Shown here piece after piece: positions 14,614 to 23,139 of a stretch of DNA of 24,304 bases. This stretch comes from Desulfobacterales bacterium. GTDB taxonomy: Bacteria; Desulfobacterota; DSM-4660; Desulfatiglandales; JALVZP01. The DNA lies in NCBI GenBank assembly GCA_027064285.1, contig JAMOPX010000004.1, forward strand, positions 1-24,304, given 5' to 3'. The position numbers and the translations under genes are program-made. Each line of letters opens with the position of its first letter. Within the stretch, counting starts at the first letter, position 1. The notes under the pieces are model-generated. The model was not told the origin of the DNA and searched no databases. It saw only the letters and a list, made by a program, of their open reading frames with translations.

Positions 14614-16647
14614 ATGTCAGAAAGAAAGATAGATGAAAAGATCATAAAAGAGATAGAGGAATTAAGAGAAAAGATAAGATATCACAATTACCGCTATTAT
14701 GTGTTGAATGAGCCAGAAATTTCAGATGCAGAATATGACAGGCTTTTCAGAAGACTTGTTGAATTAGAACAAAAATATCCTGAGCTGATAACCCCTGACT
14801 CTCCTACCCAAAGGGTTGGAACTGAACCTCAAAAAGGATTTAGGCAAATAAAACACAGACAACCTATGCTTAGCTTGGATGACTGCTTTAGTGAAGAAGA
14901 GCTTCGGGAGTTTGATGCCAGAACAAAAAGATTTCTCGGAGATGTGTCCCAGATTGAATATACTGCTGAACCAAAGATAGACGGACTTGCTGTGGAGCTT
15001 GTTTATGAAAAAGGCAGGCTCACAGTAGCATCTACAAGAGGAGATGGATATGTGGGAGAGGATGTAACAGCAAACATAAAAACTATCATGAGTGTTCCTT
15101 TGGTGCTCAGACAGAAAAAAAAGGGGCTTCCTGTGCCTGATCTCTTAGAAGTAAGGGGAGAGGTTTATATGGAAAAGGAGGCCTTTAAAAGGCTCAACAA
15201 AGAGAGAGAAGAAAAAGGACTTCCGCTTTTTGCAAATCCCAGAAATGCTGCTGCTGGATCTTTAAGACAGCTTGATCCAAGGGTAACTGCCAAAAGACCA
15301 CTTGATATGTTCTGTTACGGCGTAGGAGAAGTAAGTGATCTCGGACCAATAAAGACCCATTATGAGCTTATGCGCCAGCTTCAGCAGTGGGGTTTCAGGG
15401 TGAATATGCCATATTTGAGACTGTGTAAGTCTGTGGATGAGGTAATAGAATATTGTAATTATCTGGAAGAAATCAGAGATACCTTACTCTATGAAATTGA
15501 TGGAGCAGTGATCAAGGTAAATGATCTGGAATTACAGAAAAAGCTTGGTTCAAAGGCAAGAAGTCCAAGATGGGCTATAGCTTACAAGTTTGCACCTGTT
15601 CAAGAAACCACCAAGATATTGGATATAGAGGTTCAGGTAGGTAGGACAGGGGTTCTCACACCTGTGGCGATCTTAGAACCAGTAGAGATAGGAGGAGTAA
15701 TAGTAAAGAGGGCAACCCTTCATAACCAAGAAGAAATAGAAAAAAAGGATATAAGGATAGGGGATACAGTAGTAGTGCAAAGAGCAGGAGATGTAATTCC
15801 AGAGGTGGTTATGCCTGTAAAGTCAAAAAGAACAGGGAATGAAAAGAAGTTTAAAATGCCGGATCACTGTCCTGTATGTGGAACAAAGGTGGTCCAGAAA
15901 AAAGGAGAAGTGGCGATAAGATGTCCTAATAAGAATTGTCCTGCTCAGATAAGGGCTGCATTGAAACATTTTGTCTCAAAAGGGGCCATGGATATAGAAG
16001 GAATAGGAGAACGAATCATTGATCAAATGGTAGAAAAAGGCCTTGTAAAAGAAGAACCAGATATTTATTATTTAACCATCCAAGATTTAAAAAAATTAGA
16101 TGGTATTCAGGATAAGTCTGCAAAAAACATACTGAATGCCATTGAAAAAAGCAAAAATACCACTTTGTCCAGATTTATATATGCTTTGGGAATAAGACAT
16201 GTGGGAGAGCATACTGCTCAGCTGTTAGCAGAACATTTTAAGAGCTTGGAAAGGCTTAAAAACGCCAGTCTTCAAGAACTTCTTTCAATAAAGGGAATAG
16301 GAGAAGAAACAGCAAGAAGCATAAAGGCATTTTTTGAGGATGAAAAAAATCTTAAAAACATTGAAAGACTTTTGAACGCAGGTATAACATTTGAGGAGGT
16401 AAAACCAAAAGAGGGTTCTCCCATAGCAGGTAAGACTTTTGTTTTTACAGGAGCCTTAAAGTCCATGACAAGAGAAAAGGCAAAGAAGATGGTTATTGAA
16501 AAAGGAGGAAGGGTGGCTTCTCAGGTGAGCAGGAATGTAGATTATGTGGTTGTTGGAGAATCTCCCGGATCAAAACTAAACAAAGCCAAACAGCTCGGCA
16601 AAAAAACTATAACTGAAGAAGAATTCTTAAAGATGTTGGAGGGGTAA
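14614..16647 (+). CDS. ligA: NAD-dependent DNA ligase
   Basis: It seals nicks in DNA during replication and repair, using NAD+. The 677 residues match the usual LigA length. Domains in order are Ia (YHNYRYYVL, NAD binding), adenylation with the catalytic lysine K121 in EPKIDG, the OB fold (AYKFAP, QVGRTGVLTPVA), and a four-cysteine zinc finger (C419, C422, C437, C442). Helix-hairpin-helix repeats follow, then a C-terminal BRCT domain beginning GKTFVFTGAL. AGGAG lies nine bases before the ATG, and the gene starts four bases after the phosphorylase stop. It is complete and unremarkable. Its presence in this operon gives no functional link beyond housekeeping. Confidence 0.98.
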   Translation: MSERKIDEKIIKEIEELREKIRYHNYRYYVLNEPEISDAEYDRLFRRLVELEQKYPELITPDSPTQRVGTEPQKGFRQIKHRQPMLSLDDCFSEEELREFDARTKRFLGDVSQIEYTAEPKIDGLAVELVYEKGRLTVASTRGDGYVGEDVTANIKTIMSVPLVLRQKKKGLPVPDLLEVRGEVYMEKEAFKRLNKEREEKGLPLFANPRNAAAGSLRQLDPRVTAKRPLDMFCYGVGEVSDLGPIKTHYELMRQLQQWGFRVNMPYLRLCKSVDEVIEYCNYLEEIRDTLLYEIDGAVIKVNDLELQKKLGSKARSPRWAIAYKFAPVQETTKILDIEVQVGRTGVLTPVAILEPVEIGGVIVKRATLHNQEEIEKKDIRIGDTVVVQRAGDVIPEVVMPVKSKRTGNEKKFKMPDHCPVCGTKVVQKKGEVAIRCPNKNCPAQIRAALKHFVSKGAMDIEGIGERIIDQMVEKGLVKEEPDIYYLTIQDLKKLDGIQDKSAKNILNAIEKSKNTTLSRFIYALGIRHVGEHTAQLLAEHFKSLERLKNASLQELLSIKGIGEETARSIKAFFEDEKNLKNIERLLNAGITFEEVKPKEGSPIAGKTFVFTGALKSMTREKAKKMVIEKGGRVASQVSRNVDYVVVGESPGSKLNKAKQLGKKTITEEEFLKMLEG

Positions 16648-16648
16648 G

Positions 16649-16930
16649 ATGAAAAAGATAAGAGTACATTTGATAATAGAGGGACGGGTTCAGGGGGTAT
16701 GGTTCAGAGAGTCCACCAAGAAAAAGGCTCTGTCCTTAGGGGTATATGGATGGGTGAGGAATCTTCCTGATGGTACAGTAGAGGTGGTAGCAGAAGGAGA
16801 TGAAGATAAGGTGAGAGAGCTTGTTAAATGGTGTCATAAAGGCCCTCCAGCAGCAGAGGTAACAAATGTAAAAGTGCAAGAAGAAGAATACATAGGGGAG
16901 TTTAGCAGTTTCAATGTGCTCTATTATTAA
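16649..16930 (+). CDS. acyP: Acylphosphatase
   Basis: A small cytosolic enzyme that hydrolyses acyl phosphates such as carbamoyl phosphate and 1,3-bisphosphoglycerate. The 93-residue protein carries the family signature GRVQGVWFRESTKKKA (12-27) with the phosphate-binding R20, and GWVRNLPDGTVEV (34-46) with the catalytic N38. Length and both catalytic residues are as expected. The Shine-Dalgarno GGAGGGG lies inside the ligA end, and the start is one base after the ligA stop. The last 17 bases overlap the lipoprotein gene that follows. Confidence 0.95.
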   Translation: MKKIRVHLIIEGRVQGVWFRESTKKKALSLGVYGWVRNLPDGTVEVVAEGDEDKVRELVKWCHKGPPAAEVTNVKVQEEEYIGEFSSFNVLYY

Positions 16931-17858
16931 CATTATTTTGATTATCTTTTTATTTCTGCTTCCGAGCTGTGGCACAGTAAAAAAAGAGGTTAAAGAGGCC
17001 TCTGAAAAAGGGGTTGATGCTTTTGAGGTTGCCAAATACAAGATTCTGCCCAAGAAAGAAGAGCCCAAAAAGAAGATCTTAGTGACTCCTTTTGTATGTG
17101 CCTGGAATCCTTATTCTGATTATGGGATTAAGGTAGCTTCTAAGTTTGCAATGAAACTAAAAAAAGTTCCGGGAAATCATTTGGTTTATCTACCAAAAAA
17201 TCCATCTGCGTGGAAAGTAGAAGGAGCTATTCCACGGCTTGGTATTATAGATGAACCTGATATGGTAGAAGATGCGTGTAAATTAGGTATGAATTATTTA
17301 GTTACTGGAATAATGGATGTTATGAGGGTTGAAAGAAGGACAAATGGAGTGTGGCCTTTTAGACATTTTGATCAGGTATTTGAAGCAGTGCTCGTGATAA
17401 ATGTGATAGATACTGTTACAAATGCCCTTGTAGAAAGCCATATGGCATCTGAAAGATTTGCTATTCCTCTCAAAAAGATACCTACGGATAAAGAAAAGCT
17501 TTTCAGAGATGTGCTTAAAAATACCATCCCTGTTTTGATAAGAACACAGGCAAAGCTTGTAGCAAGGGTGGTAAAGGATGATCCATGGAAAGGAAAGATA
17601 ATAGAAGTGGAGAACAATCCTGGCACTATAAAGATAAATGCTGGCAAGGATGTAGGAATAAAGAAAGGAATGATATTATCTGTTTATGACTGGGGAAAGA
17701 GGATAAGCTCTATTAATGGACACTCTTTTTACTGTCTTGGCAAAAAACTGGGTGATGTAAAGATTGTTTCAGTCAAAAAGGACTATTCTGTGGCTGTTCC
17801 TTTAAATAAAGCAGATTACAGGGCAGGTCTTCCCGTGGTCTTACCTGCAAAAAAATGA
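16914..17858 (+). CDS. Lipoprotein with CsgG/LpoB-like and FlgT C-terminal-like domains
   Basis: I do not recognise a named gene. The 314-residue protein begins with a signal peptide ending in a lipobox (LPSC, Cys19), so it should be lipid-anchored and face the periplasm. A Lys/Glu-rich linker follows. Residues about 53-215 look like the CsgG/TolB/LpoB alpha-beta fold: ILVTPF strand, CKLGMNYLVTGIMDVMRV, then a strand with VLVINVIDTVTNALV. Residues about 226-311 resemble the C-terminal domain of FlgT (GKIIEVENNPGTIKINAGKD, then KKGMILSVY and GDVKIVSV). These calls are by eye. The start lies within acyP; only this ATG gives the signal peptide. The gene ends one base from the opposing class A PBP gene. 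An outer-membrane cofactor role for PBP or a secretion complex is possible, but unproven. Confidence 0.75.
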   Translation: MCSIINIILIIFLFLLPSCGTVKKEVKEASEKGVDAFEVAKYKILPKKEEPKKKILVTPFVCAWNPYSDYGIKVASKFAMKLKKVPGNHLVYLPKNPSAWKVEGAIPRLGIIDEPDMVEDACKLGMNYLVTGIMDVMRVERRTNGVWPFRHFDQVFEAVLVINVIDTVTNALVESHMASERFAIPLKKIPTDKEKLFRDVLKNTIPVLIRTQAKLVARVVKDDPWKGKIIEVENNPGTIKINAGKDVGIKKGMILSVYDWGKRISSINGHSFYCLGKKLGDVKIVSVKKDYSVAVPLNKADYRAGLPVVLPAKK

Positions 17859-17869
17859 GCTATGGCTCA
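17849..17869 (-). terminator. Intrinsic terminator of the PBP operon
   Basis: On the minus strand TGAGC (17869 to 17865), loop CATA and GCTCA (17860 to 17856) form a five-pair stem followed by seven Ts (17855 to 17849). The stem contains the stop codons of both converging genes: the TAG of the PBP gene and the TGA of the lipoprotein gene. On the plus strand AAACTTT follows, so it works poorly in that direction. The stem is short, but the T tract is good. Confidence 0.55.
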
Positions 17870-20800
17870 AACTTTCTAAGAAATAGAATCTGACTGTCTT
17901 GTTTGGTTGCATTGGCCAAGATCTTAGGAAAGTTAAATCCTGAAGAAATGGTCGGAAGTCCTGTTATAGGGGATACACTTACGTAGATAAACTGATCCCC
18001 TTCTGGTAAAATCATCTCTTTGGGAGTAGTGAAAACAATGTCAGCAGGCTGTATCTTATCTTTATAATTATGGCTGTTGACAATATAGTTAGCCGTGGAT
18101 ATCCATACAGGCAATGCCCCAGATGCTCCGTATACAGATATGTTCTGATTTTTCATAGGGATGTTGTCATCATATCCAACATACACAGAAATAACATAGC
18201 CTTTTCTTAGCTCTAACTTTCTCTCTTTTTTATTTATTCCGGGAACAATCCCTATAAAACTTGAATTTGTAAATCGATTGGCTGTTCCTGTTTTGCCAAA
18301 ACATGGAATTGGTATCTTTATTTGTTCCTTTCCTTGTTTTACTCTCATTACAACGGCTCTGTTTGCTCCTCTTCCTGTGCCAATTTTTACTACACATCTC
18401 AATATCTCACTTATAGCAGCTGAAACCCTTTTGCTTAAAACTGTTTGAGGCTTTGGCTGGTATTTCCATATAAGATTTCCGTACCTGTCAGTGATCTTCT
18501 TTATCACAGGAAGCATTGAAGGTGATAATCTTTCTTCTAAATGATAAAGTTTGCCTGTAATTATGGTTTGATAAGCAAGAGCAGCCTCTATTATGCTGAC
18601 AGAGTTTGGTCCTAAGGGAAAAGAAAGAACAGGATCAAGATGAGCAGAAATACCCAGTTTTTTTGCCATGTTCACTGTATAATAAAGTCCGACCAGCAAC
18701 CTGAAATCAGGCACTTTGTAGAGGACTTCTGGGGAATAAGGTCTTAAAGAAGAGATCTTTTTATACTCTTTTTGAGTATATGAATATATCAAGTCTATTA
18801 TTCCTGAAGTCATTATGCCATCTATCCAGATATCTTTTGCTTTAAACAGGGAACTATTAGATATGATCCATTCTGGATCCAGATGAGGAGAGTTTATTTC
18901 ATCTTCTGTATAAATGATCTTCTGGTCTTTTAGGTAAAATCCACTTAGCATGTCATCACTCAGCTCTCCTCTATAAAGGGAGTCTATTATAAAAGTATAT
19001 TTTGATTTCATGTTTTGATTAAGTTCATATAGCTTTTGAAAATTAAACTTCAAAATTCCCTTTTTTATTTTCTCCTTTTTCTCTATTTCTTCAGGTGTCA
19101 TCTCCTTTTTTTTCTCAGAATCCAGTCCTAACACCTTATCCAGAATTTCCTCTTTTATCTCCCAATGCAGTCTTGGAATCACATTGAGTATCTCTTCATG
19201 TCCACTAAATATAATGTCAGGTTTTACTTTTTTCTTAGCTATGGAAAAGGCAGCTTCCATAAGAACATTTTTATTTATAATGATCCCATATCTGTCTCTT
19301 ATCCTCTCAGCATATTCATCATAGGTTTCCCATTTGCCCTTTGCTAATCCCAAGTATCTTGCTACTTTTTCAAATTCTTCCATGTTGAGTCTATCTACAA
19401 GATGATACAAAAGCCATACACTTGCGAGATTTTCTGACTTTATACCTGCCCATGCTATAGAGACCTTATTGCTTGGAGGGGTATGATCTGGTTTTGGAAA
19501 GTAATAGGTATCTTCAAACTTATATAGGTCCCTTATGTCATATAGTTCATCTAAGGTGTTCCACTTTAATTTCAGTGCAGACACAAAAAGAAGAGGTTTA
19601 AAGATAGAGCCCAGCTGTCTTTTTGCATCCACTGCCCTGTTAAAAAACACATTACAGTAACCTCCCACCATGGCTTTTATCATGCCATTTTGCAAAACTA
19701 CTACAGCCCCCTCCAGTTTTGGGATTTTTGTTAAGATATACCTTCCCTTTTCCTTGGATGGCCATACCGCTACTTTGTCTCCTTTATGGATATTCTTTAA
19801 AAAGAGAGAAATATACTTTTTATTAAGCCTTGCTCGTCGGCCTACCTTCCACTTTGTCCATGCAGATGCTATCTGCTTTAATCCATTTAAATCTATTATT
19901 CCTTCTTTGTTTTTTAAAGAAACTTTTATCAGAGCATTTTTTTCATCCACATCTGTTACAGTAGCTATTTTTGGAAGTGGCTCCATAAGACCTTTTCTTA
20001 TTTTGCTAATCTCTTGTTTTGTTTCTGGTTTGTATCCTCTCAGCTCTACATCCAGCAGAGAGAGCTTTTTCCTGAGAGCAAGCAGGGCTCCTTTTTGTAT
20101 ATCTTTGTTTATGGATGTGTATATCCTTATTCCAGAAGTGGCTATGTTTTCTATTCCCTCTTTTTTTAAGATGGATCTTATATATGTGGATTCTAACTGT
20201 TCCTTTATGTAGTCCATAATCACATTCAATGCATATGTTATCCTTCCTTTTTTAAAAGGAACAGGTCTTTTCTTTGCTTCTAAATACTGCTCTTTTGTAA
20301 TAAAATGCATCTCAAGCATCCTTTTTAGCACATAGTCTTTGCGTCTTTTTGCAAGCATAATAGCTCTTTTTCTTTCAGCTTCTGTCTTTTTTATAAAAGG
20401 ATTATATCTAGCAGGTGCGTGAAGTGTTCCAGCAATAAATGCAGCTTCTACAAGGTTTAAGTCTCTCGCATCCTTATCAAAGAAATATCTAGCAGCTATC
20501 TGCAAGCCTTTTCCATATCCTGTTACAAAGAACTGATTGCAATACATTTCTAATATCTTTTCTTTGCTAAACCTCCTCTCTAATAATATGGCCTGAAAAA
20601 GCTCTCTTAGCTTTGCACTGTAGGTTCTTTTTCTCCTTCTAAATATATTTTTTGCAAGCTGTTGTGTTATGGTGCTACCACCTTCTACAACCCTTCCTGC
20701 TTTTAGATTGGCTATAAATGCTCTTAAGATGGCTCTTATGTCAAAGCCAGGGTGTTCAAAAAATCTTTGGTCTTCTGTAGCAATAAGTGCCTTTATAAAG

Positions 20801-21039
20801 ATTTTTGGGATTTCATTATAGTGAAGATACATCCTGTGAGTTTTTCTAAAAAAAACACCTATCAGGGTCTTTTCATCGTCATAATATACAGGGCTTTCTG
20901 ATGCCATTGCCTCTTCAAACAATCCATGCTTTATCCTATAAGAAATATCTCGATCTATGGCTCTGTATAGAGAGGCCAGATATAAAAAAAGGCTTAAAAA
21001 AGCCAGTATAAAGCTGATAAGAAAAAGCTTTTTTAGCAT
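17860..21039 (-). CDS. Class A penicillin-binding protein (PBP1A-type) with large insertion
   Basis: This bifunctional enzyme polymerises glycan strands and cross-links peptidoglycan in the periplasm. The 1059-residue protein has an N-terminal membrane anchor (about 4-24). The GT51 glycosyltransferase domain carries E89 (ATEDQRFFEHPGFD), GGSTITQQLAKNIF and the second glutamate E164. A middle domain (about 300-440) follows, then the transpeptidase with SIFK (S478, K481), SEN (535-537) and KTG (916-918). All catalytic residues are present. Typical class A enzymes have 750-850 residues. Here the distance from SEN to KTG is 380 residues because of an extra segment at about 600-790 rich in Lys, Glu and Tyr. 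The gene starts two bases after the ATP-grasp gene and ends in the stem of a terminator. Confidence 0.93.
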   Translation of the reverse strand: MLKKLFLISFILAFLSLFLYLASLYRAIDRDISYRIKHGLFEEAMASESPVYYDDEKTLIGVFFRKTHRMYLHYNEIPKIFIKALIATEDQRFFEHPGFDIRAILRAFIANLKAGRVVEGGSTITQQLAKNIFRRRKRTYSAKLRELFQAILLERRFSKEKILEMYCNQFFVTGYGKGLQIAARYFFDKDARDLNLVEAAFIAGTLHAPARYNPFIKKTEAERKRAIMLAKRRKDYVLKRMLEMHFITKEQYLEAKKRPVPFKKGRITYALNVIMDYIKEQLESTYIRSILKKEGIENIATSGIRIYTSINKDIQKGALLALRKKLSLLDVELRGYKPETKQEISKIRKGLMEPLPKIATVTDVDEKNALIKVSLKNKEGIIDLNGLKQIASAWTKWKVGRRARLNKKYISLFLKNIHKGDKVAVWPSKEKGRYILTKIPKLEGAVVVLQNGMIKAMVGGYCNVFFNRAVDAKRQLGSIFKPLLFVSALKLKWNTLDELYDIRDLYKFEDTYYFPKPDHTPPSNKVSIAWAGIKSENLASVWLLYHLVDRLNMEEFEKVARYLGLAKGKWETYDEYAERIRDRYGIIINKNVLMEAAFSIAKKKVKPDIIFSGHEEILNVIPRLHWEIKEEILDKVLGLDSEKKKEMTPEEIEKKEKIKKGILKFNFQKLYELNQNMKSKYTFIIDSLYRGELSDDMLSGFYLKDQKIIYTEDEINSPHLDPEWIISNSSLFKAKDIWIDGIMTSGIIDLIYSYTQKEYKKISSLRPYSPEVLYKVPDFRLLVGLYYTVNMAKKLGISAHLDPVLSFPLGPNSVSIIEAALAYQTIITGKLYHLEERLSPSMLPVIKKITDRYGNLIWKYQPKPQTVLSKRVSAAISEILRCVVKIGTGRGANRAVVMRVKQGKEQIKIPIPCFGKTGTANRFTNSSFIGIVPGINKKERKLELRKGYVISVYVGYDDNIPMKNQNISVYGASGALPVWISTANYIVNSHNYKDKIQPADIVFTTPKEMILPEGDQFIYVSVSPITGLPTISSGFNFPKILANATKQDSQILFLRKFEP

Positions 21040-21041
21040 GG

Positions 21042-21827
21042 TCAGCCAATCTCTCCAGAAAGGAGCTTTTTTCTAAAAATCTCCTTTATATTTAATCCCT
21101 TGCTTATAAGGCCTTTTCTTCCATATTTCATATTTGCTTCCAGTATCTTCCATCCGCTATTTGTAGGAATCATATCAATTCCCACATCATTGAACCTGCA
21201 TTTTTTTGCCCATTTTTTTGCCAGTTCAATTGCTTCTTCTGGTATATCTTTAAAGCTAATCTTTCCACCCTGAGCAAGATTTGTTCTAAACTCACCTCTT
21301 TTTTTTATTCTCCAATAGGCAATAACAGGATCATAGTTTATCAGCACAACCCTTAAGTCTTTTTCATGGGGTATATATTCCTGTATATAGGCTACATTTG
21401 TAAGTGCAAGATAGTTTTTTAATTCTTCTTCATTGTTTATCTTAAATACCCCTCTTCCTTGAGAAGAACCTCTGGGTATCTTTGCTATAAAGGGAAAAGA
21501 AAAGTCTTTTAATATATCTTTGTGATGTCTTCTGTAATATATCCTTGTCCTGGGATGTGGAATACCCAGCATATAAAACAGGGTTGACTGTTTTATCTTT
21601 TCATCTGCATAGAGATATGTCTCAAGGCTCGGAAATATTCTTTTTCCCAAGGTGGTAAAAAATTGGGCATAGTTATATGTGGGAAAAAGTATCAGCTTTG
21701 CATTTAAAATTAATGATCTTTCTTCAGGGGTGTAATCTAAAAAGTTAGGTTTTACACCTAAGGTAAGAACCTCTTTTACCCCTTTAAGTCTACTTCCAAG
21801 TGCAATAAATGGATTGCAGTCTTCCAT
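21042..21827 (-). CDS. RimK-like ATP-grasp ligase of unknown substrate
   Basis: The 261-residue protein belongs to the ATP-grasp carboxylate-amine ligases, closest by eye to the RimK/cyanophycin/D-Ala ligase-like group. Visible elements are a pre-ATP-grasp region (1-90), the nucleotide lysine in FIAKIPRGSSQGRGVF (K116), YIQEYIPHEKDLRV (147-159), NLAQGG (183-188), and the metal-binding ends GIDMI (D218) and EANMKYG (E230, N232). The family activates a carboxylate as acyl phosphate and joins it to an amine or thiol. Here the target is unknown. It lies one base after the deaminase gene and two bases before the PBP gene, so a cell-wall or small-molecule ligation role could fit; nothing in the sequence decides. 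Confidence 0.82.
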   Translation of the reverse strand: MEDCNPFIALGSRLKGVKEVLTLGVKPNFLDYTPEERSLILNAKLILFPTYNYAQFFTTLGKRIFPSLETYLYADEKIKQSTLFYMLGIPHPRTRIYYRRHHKDILKDFSFPFIAKIPRGSSQGRGVFKINNEEELKNYLALTNVAYIQEYIPHEKDLRVVLINYDPVIAYWRIKKRGEFRTNLAQGGKISFKDIPEEAIELAKKWAKKCRFNDVGIDMIPTNSGWKILEANMKYGRKGLISKGLNIKEIFRKKLLSGEIG

Positions 21828-21828
21828 A

Positions 21829-23139
21829 TCAGGAAAGCCAGTCTTTTATCTGATCTGCCCATTGTTTTGCATCTTTTATTATTCTTTCTATATCCAGAGT
21901 GACAAGCTCTTTTTCTCTCATCACCACCTTTCCATTTATTATGGAATAGATCACATCTGCTCCTATAGCAGAATAGACAATACTATAAAATGGGTTGTAA
22001 AGAGGAACTAAGTGAGGTTTATTAGTATCCAAGACAATTATATCTGCTTTTTTCCCTACTTCTAATGAACCTATGATCTTTTCCATTCCAAGTGCTTTTG
22101 CTCCATAAATGGTTGCCATCTTAACCACAGTAACTGCATCCATAACCGAAGGATCCATCTTGCTTATCTTGTGAAGCTTAGCAGCAGTGTCCATTTCCTG
22201 AAAAAGATCCAAGTTGTTATTGGATGCACTACCATCTGTTCCTAAGGCAACACATATTCCCATATTCAGCATTTCAGGAACAGGACTTATTCCAGATGCA
22301 AGCTTCATGTTGCATTCTGGATTATGAACCACTTTTACATCATTATTTTTTAGTAGCTCCAAGTCCTTTTTGTTCAAATGAACACAATGGGCAGCTATTA
22401 GATTTGGGCCGAGTATTTTTAAGTCATTTAGATATTCTATCGGACTTTTTCCGTATATATCTTTCATCTCCTGAATCTCTGCCTCTGTTTCAGCAAGGTG
22501 TATAATAATTGGAATATTATGTCTTTCAGCTATTTCTTTGACTTTTCTTAAGATCTTTTCAGAGCAAGTATAAGGCGTGTGAGGCCCAACAGCCACATTT
22601 ATTAAAGGATCATTCTTCCATTTTTCTATAAGCCATTCTGTATATCTATAGCCATCTTCTATATCAACCCCATAATTTGGCGAGGGAAAATCAAACAGTC
22701 CCTCACTTATAAGACATCTCATTCCAGCTTCTTTTGCTGCCTTTGCTACCTCATCCTCAAAGAAATACATATCACAGAATGTAGTTGTTCCTGACATGAT
22801 CATTTCTGCGCAGGAGAGAAGAGAGCCAGTATAAACAAGTTCAGGGTTAAGTCTTTTTTCAATAGGAAATATATATTTCTCAAGCCACTGTTTCAGAGAA
22901 ATATCCTCTGCAAGCCCTCTAAGAAGACTCATTGGGATATGAGTATGGGCGTTTACAAACCCTGGAAGTACAATCCCTTCTTTTGCATCAATAATCTCGT
23001 CTGACGAGAAATCATTGGGCTCTTCTCCAATGTATATGATTTTATCTTCCAAAACACCCAAAAAGCCATTCTGGATTACTCTGTTTTCCCTGTCCAGGGT
23101 TAAGATCAGGCCATCTCTTATGGCTATACTGAATTTCAC
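21829..23139 (-). CDS. mtaD: 5'-methylthioadenosine/S-adenosylhomocysteine deaminase family amidohydrolase
   Basis: This metal-dependent amidohydrolase deaminates MTA, SAH or 5'-deoxyadenosine to the inosine form. From the proposed GTG start it has 436 residues, with metal ligands H65 and H67 (NAHTHIP), H214 and E217 (HLAETEA), a further HCVHLN, and D302 (GTDGSASNNNLDLFQEMD). All match the MtaD branch (for example the Thermotoga enzyme TM0936). The start is GTG at 23139: it overlaps the PNP stop as GTGA and has AGGAG eight bases upstream. A longer reading from a TTG at 23169 would run ten codons further into the PNP gene and is less likely. Guanine or cytosine deaminase activity is less probable because of the GSASNNNLDLFQEM block. 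Confidence 0.88.
   Translation of the reverse strand: MKFSIAIRDGLILTLDRENRVIQNGFLGVLEDKIIYIGEEPNDFSSDEIIDAKEGIVLPGFVNAHTHIPMSLLRGLAEDISLKQWLEKYIFPIEKRLNPELVYTGSLLSCAEMIMSGTTTFCDMYFFEDEVAKAAKEAGMRCLISEGLFDFPSPNYGVDIEDGYRYTEWLIEKWKNDPLINVAVGPHTPYTCSEKILRKVKEIAERHNIPIIIHLAETEAEIQEMKDIYGKSPIEYLNDLKILGPNLIAAHCVHLNKKDLELLKNNDVKVVHNPECNMKLASGISPVPEMLNMGICVALGTDGSASNNNLDLFQEMDTAAKLHKISKMDPSVMDAVTVVKMATIYGAKALGMEKIIGSLEVGKKADIIVLDTNKPHLVPLYNPFYSIVYSAIGADVIYSIINGKVVMREKELVTLDIERIIKDAKQWADQIKDWLS

Noticed and set aside
19670..20212. 180-residue plus-strand frame inside the PBP gene
   Set aside because: Antisense shadow of a clearly coding gene; Phe/Ser/Ile-rich composition and no domain. The same holds for other long frames opposite purSL, guaA and the hpn genes.
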